A stretch of DNA of 64,000 bases from Anisodus tanguticus (Eukaryota > Streptophyta > Magnoliopsida > Solanales > Solanaceae). A program made the translations under genes and the position numbers. The notes beneath the pieces are model-generated. The model was given only the letters and a program-made list of their open reading frames with translations, ran no database searches and had not been told where the DNA came from. Of this stretch, positions 11,533 to 22,535 are shown piece by piece. Numbering within the stretch: position 1 is the first letter of the stretch; every line of letters begins with the position of its first letter. The DNA lies in assembly GCA_034509755.1 (NCBI GenBank), contig CM067556.1:10997501-11061500 (forward strand), in the 5' to 3' direction.

Positions 11533-12297
11533 CTAGTGGGTCGGTGGCCCACTGTAACCTGGATGGGGTCCACTGCCACTGCTTTGGCCACCGTTACTGC
11601 CCCCGCGATTTTTCCCATTATTTTTCTGGCCATTTTTGTTGCCCCCGTGTGATCGGTTTTGGTTCGAATTGTTACCAAAATTTTGAGGACTAGGGGAGAA
11701 AGTCATCAGGACCACGAGACTAGTATTAGTAGCCGCTTTTTTAGCCAAACCGGCTTCTTCCAACGTAAGCATGGAGCAAGCTTAATAAAAAGCAGGTAGT
11801 GGGTTGCTTTGATGAAGGATAGTCCCAACGCCATTATAGGCCTCAGAAAGACCGGCAATCAGTTGTAGAACCAGACGATTATTTGTTACAGGTGCGCCAA
11901 CGTTACGGAGTTGGTCTGCCAACTCCTTGAGTTTCTTGCAATATGCAGATACGTTTGGAAATTCTTCCATGCGAACTAGAGAGAATTCCTGCTCGAGTGT
12001 GACAACACGTGAATGTTGGTTATCTTGGAATATGTCACGCAATCTATTCCAGGTAGCCATAGCCGTGGTATCCGGCTCAATAATCGTCTGTAAGAGGTCA
12101 ACCGAAATAGTGGAATAGATCCACTGGAGAACGGTAGCATCAAGAGTAATCCATCTCAAGCACAATAGGGAGATAACGTGAATTTTAAACAATTCTGCCC
12201 ACGTCGCATGTTGGACGTTTTCCATCTCAAGCACAATAGGGATACTGTTCTTGACGTTAGAATCCATGAGGGCAGGATGAAAATTGTTCTTAGACAT
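11533..12297 (-). pseudogene. copia gag (broken)
   Basis: The likely start is MSKNNFH at 12297 on the minus strand; upstream in-frame residues lie in the leader. The UBN2-type gag core is clear: TAMATWNRLRDIFQDNQHSR, VSAYCKKLKELADQL and LVLQLIAGLSEAYN. A TAA stop at 11784-11782 ends the frame; sense then resumes with LTLEEAGLAKKA and an Asn/Gly-rich C-terminus (11772-11533). I see no CCHC zinc knuckle. The segment 11225-11530, between gag and protease, is very GC-rich and frameshifted. Gag would form the cytoplasmic virus-like particle. Confidence 0.85.
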
Positions 12298-12450
12298 ATT
12301 GAAAGAACAAAGAATGAGGGAAAATTTGGGAATAGTAAGAGAGATTTTGAGAGCGGAAGACAATTTTTGGATGAGAAAACCCAAGGGGGGGGGGGTTTCG
12401 GCCGAGGGGTACAAAATTTGGGAGAGAGATTTTTTTTTGTTAGACCTAGT

Positions 12451-12462
12451 CTCTTGATACCA
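12451..12462 (-). other. primer-binding site of the minus-strand copia
   Basis: On the minus strand TGGTATCAAGAG follows the 5' LTR directly. It is the standard copia site complementary to the 3' end of initiator methionine tRNA. Confidence 0.85.
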
Positions 12463-12801
12463 TGAAAGAAATAACCCCCTTGATTATTTTCATTAATTGA
12501 AAGGTATATATACAAGTTACAAATAGGAGAATCCTATTCCTATTCTACTCCTAAAACCTTATTCTACCATAATTCTAACTATACAATTATGGTAAGTGTA
12601 CAATAATAATTAAGGTAACATTTACACTAAAATATACTACAAATATACTTTCCTAATATACATTAATCAACACTGCCCATGATGGGCTACAAGCCATTGC
12701 CGAGATGGGCCTCAACCACTGCCGAGATGGGCTTCTGCATTCCCGTGATATACACTTCTGTATATCAAGTGTATATCACAGGTATATTACCTTGTTTAAC
12801 A
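12463..12801 (-). repeat. 5' LTR of the minus-strand copia (339 bp)
   Basis: It aligns along its whole length with 7742-8080 with about 14 mismatches counted by eye and no indel. The inverted repeat in the partner LTR is present here with one arm mutated (12742-12782). Confidence 0.9.
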
Positions 12802-13793
12802 GAGAGGTCCGGACCTAAATATATAATGCCATGTATTAATTAATGAAAAGTTTGATAGAAATGTAAATAGTAATAAAGAAAGTGTTATTTTGGACGTTCA
12901 TACATTATATAAGTAAAATATTTATGAAGAATAAATGTATTAACTATATATATAGTAAAATAGTTCTTAGTATATTGTCATTGGTAATTTAAAATGGACA
13001 AGTAGACTTTCATTCAAAATATATTACCAAAAAAAAAGGATCTAGTAAAAATAGTACTACTATTATTTTACACTTGATAAACTCCAACTTGGAAGAATCT
13101 CCAATTTTTTTAGTGGGAATATTTTTTCGTCTTTGACGTTTTGCCTTTCTCGCTTTACTTTTTACCTTTGTGCAATTATTTCCTACCAACGGCCAATTGA
13201 AAGAGCAATGTTCTTGTGTGTTCGTCATTTTTCCATTGAAAACATTAAACAAACATAATTATTATGAGATAGGCAAATAATTAGTGGACTGTGTATTTAC
13301 TTTCTAAACTATTTAGTGAGCATAATTATTACTATGAGATAGGTCAATTGAAAGGGCAATAATCTTTGCGTGGCGCATAAACTTTGTGGGAGCATTGTTC
13401 TTTCATTTTTTTTAATGAAAGAAAAAAGGAAAATATCATGATAAGAAGATAGTTTTGTTTTCAAAACTTTTTTACTAATCAAAGAAAGTAGATCAAATTG
13501 TTCGGTTAACTTTTCACATAAAATTTCTAGTTAGATATTTTGTTGCTACAGGCTAGCAGTTACACTTTTTGTTGAAATGACATTTAAAACAGAAAATAAT
13601 GATTTTTTTCTGATTTGTTTCCAAGCCTCAGAAGACACTTGGAGGAAAACAAGAGGTCAGTGAATATGACAAGAAAATAGCAATTGATATTTATCTTCTT
13701 TCCCCACGATTATACCCGAGAATCTTTGCTTGCTTGGAGGCAATTCGAGGCTCACGCAACACAATAAGTAAGCGGAGTCAAGGACCCAACAAT
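12802..13793. other. AT-rich spacer, no gene seen
   Basis: About 990 bp between the copia and the solo LTR. Reading frames here are short and resemble nothing known to me. The motif 'ACTATGAGATAGG' recurs near 13263 and 13331 as a short imperfect duplication that also includes CATAATTATTA. Confidence 0.5.
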
Positions 13794-14956
13794 TGTTGGA
13801 AATTTGTCTTTGGCGGGAGTTGCGACCGACCAACTTTAACGGCTTAAACACTAGTGTTACGTATGTTGGAGAATTCGGTTCTTCACACATGCATGATCTA
13901 CTAAGTACGTAGATAACCGTAGGGCCAAGAATCGTCAAATTTCATTAAGAAATGAAAGAGATATTGGTCCACGAAGTGAGGTGTTTGAAGCATGGAAAGT
14001 GTGGTATTGGGTTCAATTCTCCCACATCGGTAGAGGAAGAAAGAATTGTTGTGTATATATTACTCGAAATTGGTTTGGGGTTTGGGACCCCAAGGGGTAT
14101 CCCATGTGTTTAAAGGAGGGAGGACCTAGATGTGCTTCGGTTCGAGGAAAGACCACACGCGCGCCGCCGCCGCCCGCCCGTCCGGTCCGGTTCACGGGCT
14201 GTGGGCTGTGGGCCTTCTGATATTATCCTTTTGGGCCAGAGAACTTTGCCAGAAGTGCAGTTTGATCCCAGTAGTTTCGTATGTACGCTTTGGACCAGAA
14301 TTCTTTCGGATGTACGGTTTAGTCCCCGAAGTTTCAAGATGTACGCTTGGTCCCCGAAGTTTTTCGAAAATCAAAATTTCGACGGTCAAAACAGAAACGC
14401 CAAAGCACTCAATTCACCATTTATTTTGGCTGAATTACTCCTCCCATAATGGCCAATTCCGTTGGTCTTTTCACCATTTAATTTGGTGGCTTTACTACCC
14501 CCATAATGGCCATTATTTGGCCAATAATGGCTGTTATGGAGGCAGCTAAACAGCCCTCCCTCACCTATATAAACACCCCTATACCATTGTTGAGAGACAC
14601 AGAAAATATACTTGCTATATACACGAAAATACACAAGCAAAACAGATTCTTCCTACACCTTCCTTGCATCATTTCTTGCTCAATATTCTTCAAGGTAGCA
14701 TTTGAGTTTCCTTTGCTCAAGTGTTCCATTGCTGTTTTATCTTGGGAGACAAATTGTCCAGGACGTATAAAGGATACATACGGGGCAATATTGTCTTAAG
14801 GACAGAGTGCCACACTCGACTCAGCAAAAACAGGAAAATAGTTTTTTCATTTTCATCTTTGTAATTTCCAGTTTTCTAGTTGAATTGTAATTTCAATTCT
14901 TACATTAGCAGTTGTTTGTAATTTCCGTTTCCTGCAATCCTTTGTAATACCCAACA
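13794..14956 (+). mobile_element. solo LTR, plus orientation (1163 bp)
   Basis: It starts TGTTGG and ends CCAACA, with the perfect 5-bp duplication ACAAT on both sides (13789-13793 and 14957-14961). It belongs to the same family as the minus-strand solo LTR at 2064-3208. Repeated CCATAATGGCCA-type motifs lie at 14440-14540, and CCTATATAAACACC near 14563 is a good TATA box. The 3' portion contains T-rich runs around 14850-14945. No internal region remains. Confidence 0.88.
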
Positions 14957-15680
14957 ACAATTACAGTGAGGAGATGTTTTGCATATCACTTATACCGATC
15001 ACCTTGCTTAGCTAATATTCTTAACTTGTCTCAATACTTGATAGTAACGTAAATGGGATAACTGAAAGGAAAAAATAGTAGTTTCGAAAGAAGACTCCCA
15101 AAAAAGGAGAAAAGGAATTAGGATTTGTTTCTGCTAAGCAAGGAACTTTGCATTCTCGAGAGGTAAATGGTTAAATGGCGGTTTATAAAAAATGAAAAAA
15201 AGTATGTGCTGAGTTGCCTGAGGTCAGTGTTAGAAACAAATTCAAGATTTTAAAATATCGGAAGGTATCATTACTACATACACTGTTCTTTTATCATAAT
15301 AAAGGCTAACTTAAAATATTTATACTCCAGAAATTTTCAACTATATAAATACAGCTAAGGCGGAAGATGATACAGTAACTTTTTCATAGTTAAATCTTTT
15401 TTGTGTTTACTTAATGAAAGCTTTCTCTAGATAAGCTTTGCAAATTCATATATTAGCCAATAGAAAAAGTACTATTTTGGCCTTCTGTTCCATATATAAT
15501 CTTCATAAAATAATGCATCTTTCGACATGTAACAATCATCAGCATTCCAACGTCTGAAAATCATTAGTTTCTGAATTTTGAGGGCCATTCATTAGTAATT
15601 CATACTGACTCCCCCACCTCTCCGAGAAAAAAAAACTAAAAAAAATTGTGCGGCTGCTCTTCATTCAACACTCGCATTAC
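14957..15680. other. spacer, no gene seen
   Basis: About 720 bp of AT-rich DNA between the solo LTR and the plus-strand copia. Nothing is recognised. Confidence 0.5.
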
Positions 15681-15886
15681 CGTAAACGTGTAAATATATA
15701 AAACAATATATTCTCTATTTATAATTAAAATATTTTTATATATTATGTAAATATAATTATGATAAGACTAGGATTCCTCTTTTGTATAGGCTTAGGATTC
15801 ATATTGTATAAGAGATGAATATTGTACTCTATATATACCTTGATATTAATGAAAGACTCCCCAAGGGAGATTAATATCATCTAACA
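15681..15886 (+). repeat. 5' LTR of the plus-strand copia (206 bp)
   Basis: It ends ATCTAACA immediately before the primer site and aligns without gaps to 20126-20331. TATATATACC near 15832 is the likely TATA box. Confidence 0.9.
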
Positions 15887-15900
15887 TGGTATCAAGAGCC
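15887..15900 (+). other. primer-binding site of the plus-strand copia
   Basis: TGGTATCAAGAGCC directly after the LTR, complementary to initiator methionine tRNA as in most copia elements. Confidence 0.88.
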
Positions 15901-16023
15901 AAATAAACAAAATCCTAAAAACCTTTCTCTTCCACAGCCGCCGGCTGCCTCTCCTACGCCGCGGCCCTCCCGGATTTTCTTCTTGTTTTTCAGGTTTTGT
16001 TCTTCCTTTCTTCTCTTCTCTAA

Positions 16024-16855
16024 ATGGCTATCCCTGATTCTTCCACACTTTCTGACGCTTCTACCTCCACAAATCCCACCACAAAGTCATCACCCCCGTT
16101 TCACCCCGCCCTTACTGTTTCCAACATCAAGAACCATATTCCCATTATTCTTGATCAAGAAAACAACTAGTATTCTCCCTGGGTTGAACTTTTTCGCAAT
16201 CATGCATGTCTCTATAACGTACTTGACCATATTGTTTGGAGGAAATTTTTCAGGACAACAAGCACACTCGTGCCGTGTATTTGGAAGAACAATTCAACAA
16301 AACACGTCTTGAAAACTTTTCCAATGTCTCTGAGTACTGCAAGCAGCTTAAACTTCTAGCGGATCAACTCTCCAACATCGGCACGCCCGTCATCGACGAT
16401 AAAATGGTGCTACAAATGATTTCGGCCTTACTAAGGGCGAATATGATACTTTGGCCACCATAATTCAACAGCAGATCCGCTACCGAGTTTTAACAAAGCT
16501 CGCTCACAATTTGTTGCTCGAAGAAACCCGTCGTGCTAAGCGGATGAGCACGCCCAACGGTGTTAGCCGTCGACACGCAACCCCAAGATCGACGCCACCG
16601 ACAACTCCCAACAACGGCGAGGGCCGCGGCGGCAAGGGTGGAAAAGGCCGCGGCGGTAGAGGAGGCCGTGGTCGTGGCAAGGGTCGCGGTCACGAGAACC
16701 AACAAGAAGAACGCGAACAGAGATCACAAAACAACCGGGTCGTGGCTCCTCGACAGCTTCGTCTACAGCGCGCGCGCCCCCAAGATGCGAGCCGCGGCGC
16801 CAAGTCCATTCCGACCGGCAGCCATACAATCCGTATTCTTACCCCGGTTTGTTAG
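16024..16855 (+). pseudogene. copia gag (broken, internally deleted)
   Basis: ATG at 16024 opens MAIPDSSTLSDAS, but a TAG at 16168-16170 interrupts the frame after DQENN. Compared with the related gag at 11533-12297, about 40 residues between the LDHIVW-like block and EEIFQDNKH are missing near 16235. The gag core then continues in another frame (16236-16463) with VSEYCKQLKLLADQLSNIG and MVLQMISAL. The C-terminal part (16490-16750) is Gly/Arg-rich (GRGGKGGKGRGGRGGRGRG), plausible for RNA binding. No CCHC knuckle is seen. Confidence 0.85.
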
Positions 16856-18275
16856 GCCCCGCTCCACCCCCACAAAGAGCCCACTTCATGCAAGGTCGGT
16901 CCCGCAGCCCTCCTCCGCATGACACCCACCGAGTTGGGTCGGGCGTTCAAAGACCCTCTCTATGCAACGACGACAATACTTGGTACATGGACTCGGGCGC
17001 CACATCTCACGTCACCCGGTCTGCAGTACTATTCCTAAATTGTTTAGTTTAAAGCATCCTCAATATGTTACAGTTGGTAGTGGACAACGCATTCCAGTTA
17101 AGGGTTATGGTACCTCATACACACAACCTCCTCATCCACCCTTCTCCCTCAAAAACACCCTATATGCCCCACACATGATTAAGAACCTCATATCTGTCCG
17201 CCAATTTACTCGTAATAATTCTGTCTCTGTGGAGTTTGACCCTTTTGATTTTACTGTGAAGGATCTTCATACGGGGACACCTCTTACGAGATGCAATAGC
17301 ACGGGAGATCTCTATCCATTCACTTCCACCTCCGCTGCCAGATCTTGCTCTCCCGTCACTCTAACGGCTGTTTCTTCTTCAACTTGGCATAATAGGCTTG
17401 GTCATCCAGGAGTCCCAGTTTTTAATTTTCTTAGAGGCAACAATTTCATTGCTTGTAATGGGAAACTTGCCCAAAATTGTGTTTCTTGCTCTTTAGGCAA
17501 ACATATTCGTCTTCCGTTTAAATCATCTACTAGTGTTACATTTGCTCCTTTTGATATCATACATGCCGATTTATGGACATCTCTTATCTCTAGTTCTCTC
17601 GGTCGTAAATACTATCTTGTTTTGCTTGATGAATTTTCACACTACGTTTGGTTATACCCTCTTAAATTTAAATCGGAAGTGTTTGTCAAATTTCTTGAGT
17701 TTCGCAAGTTCATTCAAACACAATTTGGAAAAGGCATAAAATCATTTCAGTGCGATAATGGTCGTGAATTCAACAACTCTATGTTTCACCGCTTTTGTAC
17801 CACTAATGGCATGGTTTTTCGCTTCTCCTGCCCTCACACCTCACCACAAAACGGTAAAGCTGAAAGAATGATCCGCATCATTAACAATATGATTCGCACC
17901 CTATTGATTCATGCCTCCCTCCCTCCACCCTTCTAGGTCTATGCTGCTAAAATGTCAGAATACACTCTAAATATTCTCCCTACTAGCACTCTTCACAATA
18001 TGACCCCTACCGAAATCCTCTACCATAGAATCCCCTCTTATGATCATCTACGGATTTTTGGTTGTCTGTGCTATCCCAACCTTAGCTCCACCGCCCCTCA
18101 CAAGCTCGGTCCTAGGTCCACTCCATGTGTCTTTCTATTATTCCCGTCGAACCATAGGGGCTATCTATGCTATGACTTATCGACTCGTCAGATCCACATA
18201 TCTCGTCACGTCACATTCGATGAGACCACATTCCCGTTTTCGAATCTTCCAAAATTCCAAAAACAGGACTACTAA
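16849..18275 (+). pseudogene. copia protease and integrase (broken)
   Basis: The protease motif MDSGATSHV starts near 16987. The frame then shifts, and one long frame (16962-17936) reads through GAG-pre-integrase (WHNRLGHPG, CVSCSLGKH) into the integrase core: Asp in LLDEFSHY, Asp in FQCDNGREF, Glu in SPQNGKAERM. A TAG at 17934-17936 ends it. The C-terminal integrase region resumes at 17952-18275, with RIFGCLCYPN and LSTRQIHISRHVTFDE. All catalytic residues are visible, so the breaks look secondary. Confidence 0.9.
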
Positions 18276-18506
18276 TTTCTTGACGAATCTGCCATCTCTC
18301 CCCTCATAATCGAAAAACTCACATCCTCTGTTCCGTCGTCATAGACGCGGCGCCCAAACTTCAGAGAAGCTTGTCAACCTTCTAGCGCCGCGACTCTCAA
18401 TCCAGGAGCCGCGTCGCCTCCGACGGCTTCGCCCCCACCTTCTCCTTATCCGACTTTACCCCCCGTCTCAGACACCACTCCACCATCCACTGTCCCTACC
18501 CATCCA

Positions 18507-20100
18507 ATGGAAACTCGTTCAAAGCATGAAATCTTCAAACCCAAAGTCCATTTCAACTTGTCTGTCCAAACCATCTCTCCACTTTCAAAGAACCCAAAAT
18601 TGGCCAAACAAGACCCTAATTGGAATGCGGCTATGTATGAGGAATTCAATGCTTTAACTAAACATCACACGTGGGATCTAGTACCTAGACCTGAGGGGGT
18701 GAATGTCATTCGTTGTATGTGGCTATTTCGTCACAAGTTCAGAGACAATGGGGATCTTGAGAGGTATAAGGCCCGTCTTGTGGCTAATGGCACAAATCAG
18801 CAGGAGGGCATTGATTGTGGTGAGACATTCAGCCCGGTTGTCAAACCGGCTACCATCCGCATAATTTTGAGCATTGCCATGGGCAAACACTGGCCGATCC
18901 ATCAGCTTGATGTGAATAATGCATTCTTACATGGGGATATGAGAGAGACAATCTACATGCATCAGCCACCAGGGTTCACCCATCCAGCAGTTCCTCACTA
19001 TGTGTGTCGTCTCCGTAAGTCACTATATGGCCTGAAGCAGGCCCCTCGTGCATGGTATGATCGCTTTGCCAGGTATATCTTGCAGATTGGGTTTGTATGC
19101 AGCAAGAGTGATACATCACTTTTCATTTTTCATCGAGGTAATATCATTGCTTACTTATTACTTTATGTGGATGATATTGTTCTTACTGCCTCCTCCGACG
19201 GATTGAAAAATGAGATTATTGTCTTGCTCAAGTCCGAATTTGCAATGACTGATTTGGGGAAGCTGAGTTACTTTTTGGGGATATCAATGACCAGGTCTGC
19301 CAATCATATGTTCTTGTGTCAGCGTAAGTATGCAGAAGAGATTGTGTACAGGGCTAAGATGGCGAACTGCAAAGAGGTGCCTACTCTAGTTGATTCCAAA
19401 TCTAAGCTCAGTGCTATGGATGGTGCTCCAGTCTCTGATCCTACTCTGTATAGGAGCCTTGCAGGTGCAGTTCAATATAGTATCTCATATTCACCAGGCC
19501 AGACATAACTTATGCTGTTCAACAGGTGTGCTTATTTATGCATGCCCCCGGGAGTCTCATTTCACTGCTCTTAAGCGTATCATTCGATACATTAAGGGCA
19601 CTCTTGATTATGGTTTGCACCTATACCCCTCTGCAACAGACATGTTGCTTTCATATACGGATGCAGATTGGGTAGGGTGTCAGGACACGCGACGCTCCAC
19701 CTCCGGCTTTTGTGTTTTCTTAGGGGATAATCTGATTTCTTGGTCTGCCAAGCGACATGCTACCCTATCTCGCTCCGATGCCGAGGCCGAGTACGAGAGC
19801 GTTGCAAATGTAGTATCGAGATTTGTTGGCTCGAAATTTACCGTTAGAACTTCGGTGTCCTTTGCGTCGAGCATCTATTGTGTATTGTGATAACATCTCG
19901 CCATCTATCTTTCTCATAATCCGGTTCAACATCAGCGAACCAAGCATATTGAGATAGACCTACACTTCGTTCGTGAGAAAGTTGCGTTAGGCCATGTCAG
20001 AGTGTTACATGTTCCATCATCCTATCAGTATGCGGACATATTTACCAAAGGACTTCCGACGCTTATTTCTTGACTTCAGATCCAGTCTCAGCGTCCGGCC
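18507..20100 (+). pseudogene. copia reverse transcriptase and RNase H (RT largely readable)
   Basis: A 333-codon frame (18507-19508) holds nearly the whole copia RT: NWNAAMYEEFNAL, CGETFSPVVKPATIR, DVNNAFLHGDM, SLYGLKQAPRAWYDRF and the catalytic YVDD (codons 19164-19175). A frameshift near 19480 moves the reading to 19390-19890 for RNase H (TDADWVGCQDTRRSTSG, RSDAEAEYESVANVV). The last RNase H block (FTKGLP near 20040) is again in another frame. Conservation of motifs in the RT frame contrasts with the frame breaks in gag and RNase H. Confidence 0.9.
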
Positions 20101-20125
20101 TCCTCCCGCTCCGACTGAGGGTGTG

Positions 20126-20331
20126 TGTAAACGTGTAAATATATGAAACAATATATTCCCTACCCATAATTAGAATATTTCCATATATTGTGTAAATATA
20201 ATTATGGTAAGACTAGGATTCCTCTTTTGTATAGGTTTAGGATTCCTATTGTATAAGGGATGAATATTGTACTCTATATATACCTTGATATTAATGAAAG
20301 ACTCCCCAAGGGAGATTAATATCATCTAACA
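20126..20331 (+). repeat. 3' LTR of the plus-strand copia (206 bp)
   Basis: It starts TGTAAACG and ends CTAACA, followed by the ATTAC target duplication. It is identical to the 5' LTR over the last ~65 bp. Confidence 0.9.
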
Positions 20332-20722
20332 ATTACAAAAGAGTATTAGGCACTAACAAACAACAATGATTATCACTTCGAATCTGAAATGAAGCTCACC
20401 CCAAATACTTTGGGACAATGATTAGCAACTGAAAGTTGACAGAAAAGACCTGAGGTAGGCTGATGTGCTGAGAAAATATTCTTTAGCCAACTTGGTACCT
20501 ACCAATGTCAAGAAAACAGAAAAGTAGTCATCTTTTTTTATGAAGATAAGGACCCTAGCACTCTGCTAATTTCTTCACTCATTTTCAGTGGTACCACACA
20601 TTTCAGCTTTTCTCTACATTCCCATGCCACCATCCAAACCTTTTGCCTGTGCAACATAATTAAAATAAGATGGCTTTGGAATCGTGGAAAACGCTCTCAA
20701 AGTCATTCATCAATTTTTTCTA
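20332..20722. other. spacer, no feature seen
   Basis: About 390 bp after the copia; no gene or repeat recognised. Confidence 0.5.
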
Positions 20723-20734
20723 TATAGTTCTTTC

Positions 20735-20780
20735 CCCGGACCCGCGCATAGCCGGAGTTTAGTGCACCGGACTGCCCTTT
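20735..20780 (+). mobile_element. 46-bp SINE remnant with 12-bp target-site duplication
   Basis: The core (CCCGGACCCGCGCATAGC and AGTGCACCGGACTGCCC) matches, from memory, the end of a common plant tRNA-derived SINE. It is bounded by the perfect direct repeat TATAGTTCTTTC (20723-20734 and 20781-20792), as expected for LINE-driven retroposition. The family name is uncertain. The body is far shorter than a full SINE, so it is 5' truncated. Confidence 0.6.
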
Positions 20781-20792
20781 TATAGTTCTTTC

Positions 20793-21533
20793 TCTGAGGT
20801 TAGCCACACATTCATTAGCAAGATTCAGAACAACAATGAAATGACAAAAGAGATATTTTCTGATATTTCCAAACTGATCAGAATCATGGAACTAGTAGAA
20901 CGTCCTCTGCATATTGATTCAAATATCCAGCAACAAGCTGCACCTTGACAAACAATTGATGAGTTGATGAACTGAAAATATGGAATTCCGTGGATGGTAA
21001 CACTAATTTATAAAGTGCTAGAGAAACTATGTCATCCACCAAACTCATTCTACTGATACTATCAGCACAGAAGTGTTTGAGAGTACCATTGTGTCAGACC
21101 ATCAAGTCCCTCTTGAACAAAGTTGCACCAATGAAATCTCAGAATGTGATGAGTTACATCTTCCACATTCTCCTCGAAATTGAGGAGAGGTTTGGACAGA
21201 AATATGATGAGACATTATAATTTTGTGCCTACTACTACAGGAACCACAACCTTAGACCTAGTAATCTTGTTCCTCTTGCTTTTGTCCAAATTTTCCCTGC
21301 TATAGATGCATCTAATTTTGTTGTCCATCCTAATTTTGGCTATCTATTTAAGAAGATCTCTGTATGAACAATTATAAATCTATAAGGAAAAAAAAAGCCA
21401 AAACGAACAGACAGACTTGTTTTGGCAAGTTTTAACCAGTGAAGTTGAAACTTCAGTATGCTAAATGAATCATCTCCTGGAAACACAGTTCCCTGTTAGA
21501 GGATGGGAATCTGTTAAGCAACTTATTTTACTA
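20793..21533. other. spacer with an unrecognised open frame
   Basis: About 740 bp. One 63-codon frame at 21029-21220 (+) exists, but it has no recognisable domain or splice context and I do not call it a gene. Confidence 0.4.
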
Positions 21534-21720
21534 CTCCCTCTAATTCAATAAAGTTTCTTTAAGTTTGACGAAACACGAAATTTAAAAAAATAAAGGAGAT
21601 TTTTAAATGTTATGATCTTAAACTCAAGATGGGTACGTATAATATATCAAATTATTCTTTGAATTTGCAGTCTTAAACAAGTGATGCAGAGAGTTATAAA
21701 TTAACTTAAAAAGTCATTGC
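21534..21720. mobile_element. Stowaway-like MITE fragment
   Basis: It begins CTCCCTCTAATTC after a TA and continues AAGTTTGACGAAACACGAAATTTAA, a layout shared with common Solanaceae Stowaway-type MITEs as I remember them. The right terminus is not clear, so this is probably a partial copy. Confidence 0.4.
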
Positions 21721-21869
21721 TTACTGGCAAGTCGGAATTCATTTAATTGCACGGTTTGCTCTTCAAATGGCTTGTCTTTAATTTTTGCCCTTGAATGGAA
21801 CTTATGTCTATTGAGGCATAAATTATTTGTGTCGAATCTTTAAAGAACTTATGTCCCAATAGGCATAAG

Positions 21870-22535
21870 AACCTTTTTGGCCAAGAGGTTTTGAGGCCAA
21901 AAGCGCTTTTTTTGTTGGAGAAAAAGCACTTTTTGGGTTATTTGAGGTGTTTGGTCAATTAGTAAAACTTTTTTAAGTAGAAGCAGAATCGGTTTTTCTT
22001 GGAGAGAAGCAGAAATTTAGTTTTTTCAAAACAAAAATATCCATATCATAAATACATATTTACCAAGTATATTCATTAATCCATTAACTTCTAATTAATA
22101 ATATGTTATTTTATTTTATGCTGTATTTTTGTGCCGAATTTTAATTTTGCAATGATTTTAAATTTTATTTTGATTGATGTTTTTAGTATATTTAAATCAC
22201 CATGTTGATATTATATCAATATTTAAAATTTTCTTTAATTTATTTATGTATTATATTGATTGAAAATGTTAATATGTACTTTAAAATTTTAATTAAATAA
22301 AAGTAGAAATTTAATTAAAGACTTCATATAGATATAAACGTTAATTGATCTTGTCCTTTTTGGTAATTTGACATGAAAAAACATTTTTTAAGAATATTTG
22401 CCAAACACAATTTGCTTATCAAAAACACTTTCCAAATGAATTAATCAAACACAAACTTCTCATTAAAAGTACTTTTTCGAAAAACACTTCTCAAAATAAG
22501 CAGTTTTTAGCTGTTTGGCCAATCATGCTCTAAGG
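21870..22535. mobile_element. possible MITE-type element with GGCCAA termini
   Basis: The left end (CTTTTTGGCCAAGAGG then AGGCCAAAAGCGCTTTTTTT) and the right end (AAGCAGTTTTTAGCTGTTTGGCCAATCATGC) are imperfect inverted copies. The ends are rich in AAAAAGCACTTTTT-like motifs, and the interior is AT-rich without coding sequence. I could not identify a clean target duplication, so superfamily and exact ends stay open. Confidence 0.45.

Larger units (their letters stand above)
7742..12801 (-). mobile_element. full-length but decayed Ty1/copia retrotransposon, minus strand (5060 bp)
   Basis: Two direct LTRs of 339 bp (7742-8080 and 12463-12801) are flanked by the perfect 5-bp duplication GAGAG (7737-7741 and 12802-12806). 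Reading the minus strand from 12801 the order is 5' LTR, primer-binding site, gag, protease, integrase, reverse transcriptase, RNase H, 3' LTR: the copia order. The coding region is cut by stops and frameshifts in every domain, so it is not autonomous. By eye the LTRs differ at about 14 of 339 positions, so insertion is not very recent. Its proteins resemble those of the plus-strand copia at 15681 and the partial one at 61520, so all three are one broad lineage. Confidence 0.93.
15681..20331 (+). mobile_element. decayed Ty1/copia retrotransposon, plus strand (4651 bp)
   Basis: LTRs of 206 bp at 15681-15886 and 20126-20331 are flanked by the perfect duplication ATTAC (15676-15680 and 20332-20336). 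Order: LTR, tRNA-Met primer site, gag, protease, integrase, RT, RNase H, purine-rich GACTGAGGGTGTG, LTR. The 5' LTR begins CG instead of TG, so its terminal base has mutated. Gag carries a stop and an internal deletion, and pol has several frame breaks, so the copy is dead although RT is readable over more than 330 codons. The LTRs differ at about 14 of 206 positions by eye, suggesting an older insertion than the copia at 7742. Confidence 0.93.

Noticed and set aside
11225..11693. Several overlapping GC-rich open frames on both strands
   Set aside because: They lie within the degraded gag/protease region of the minus-strand copia; high GC content removes stop codons by chance, and none shows a domain.
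21029..21220. 63-codon plus-strand frame as a small gene
   Set aside because: No recognisable domain, no promoter or splice context, and such lengths are expected by chance.
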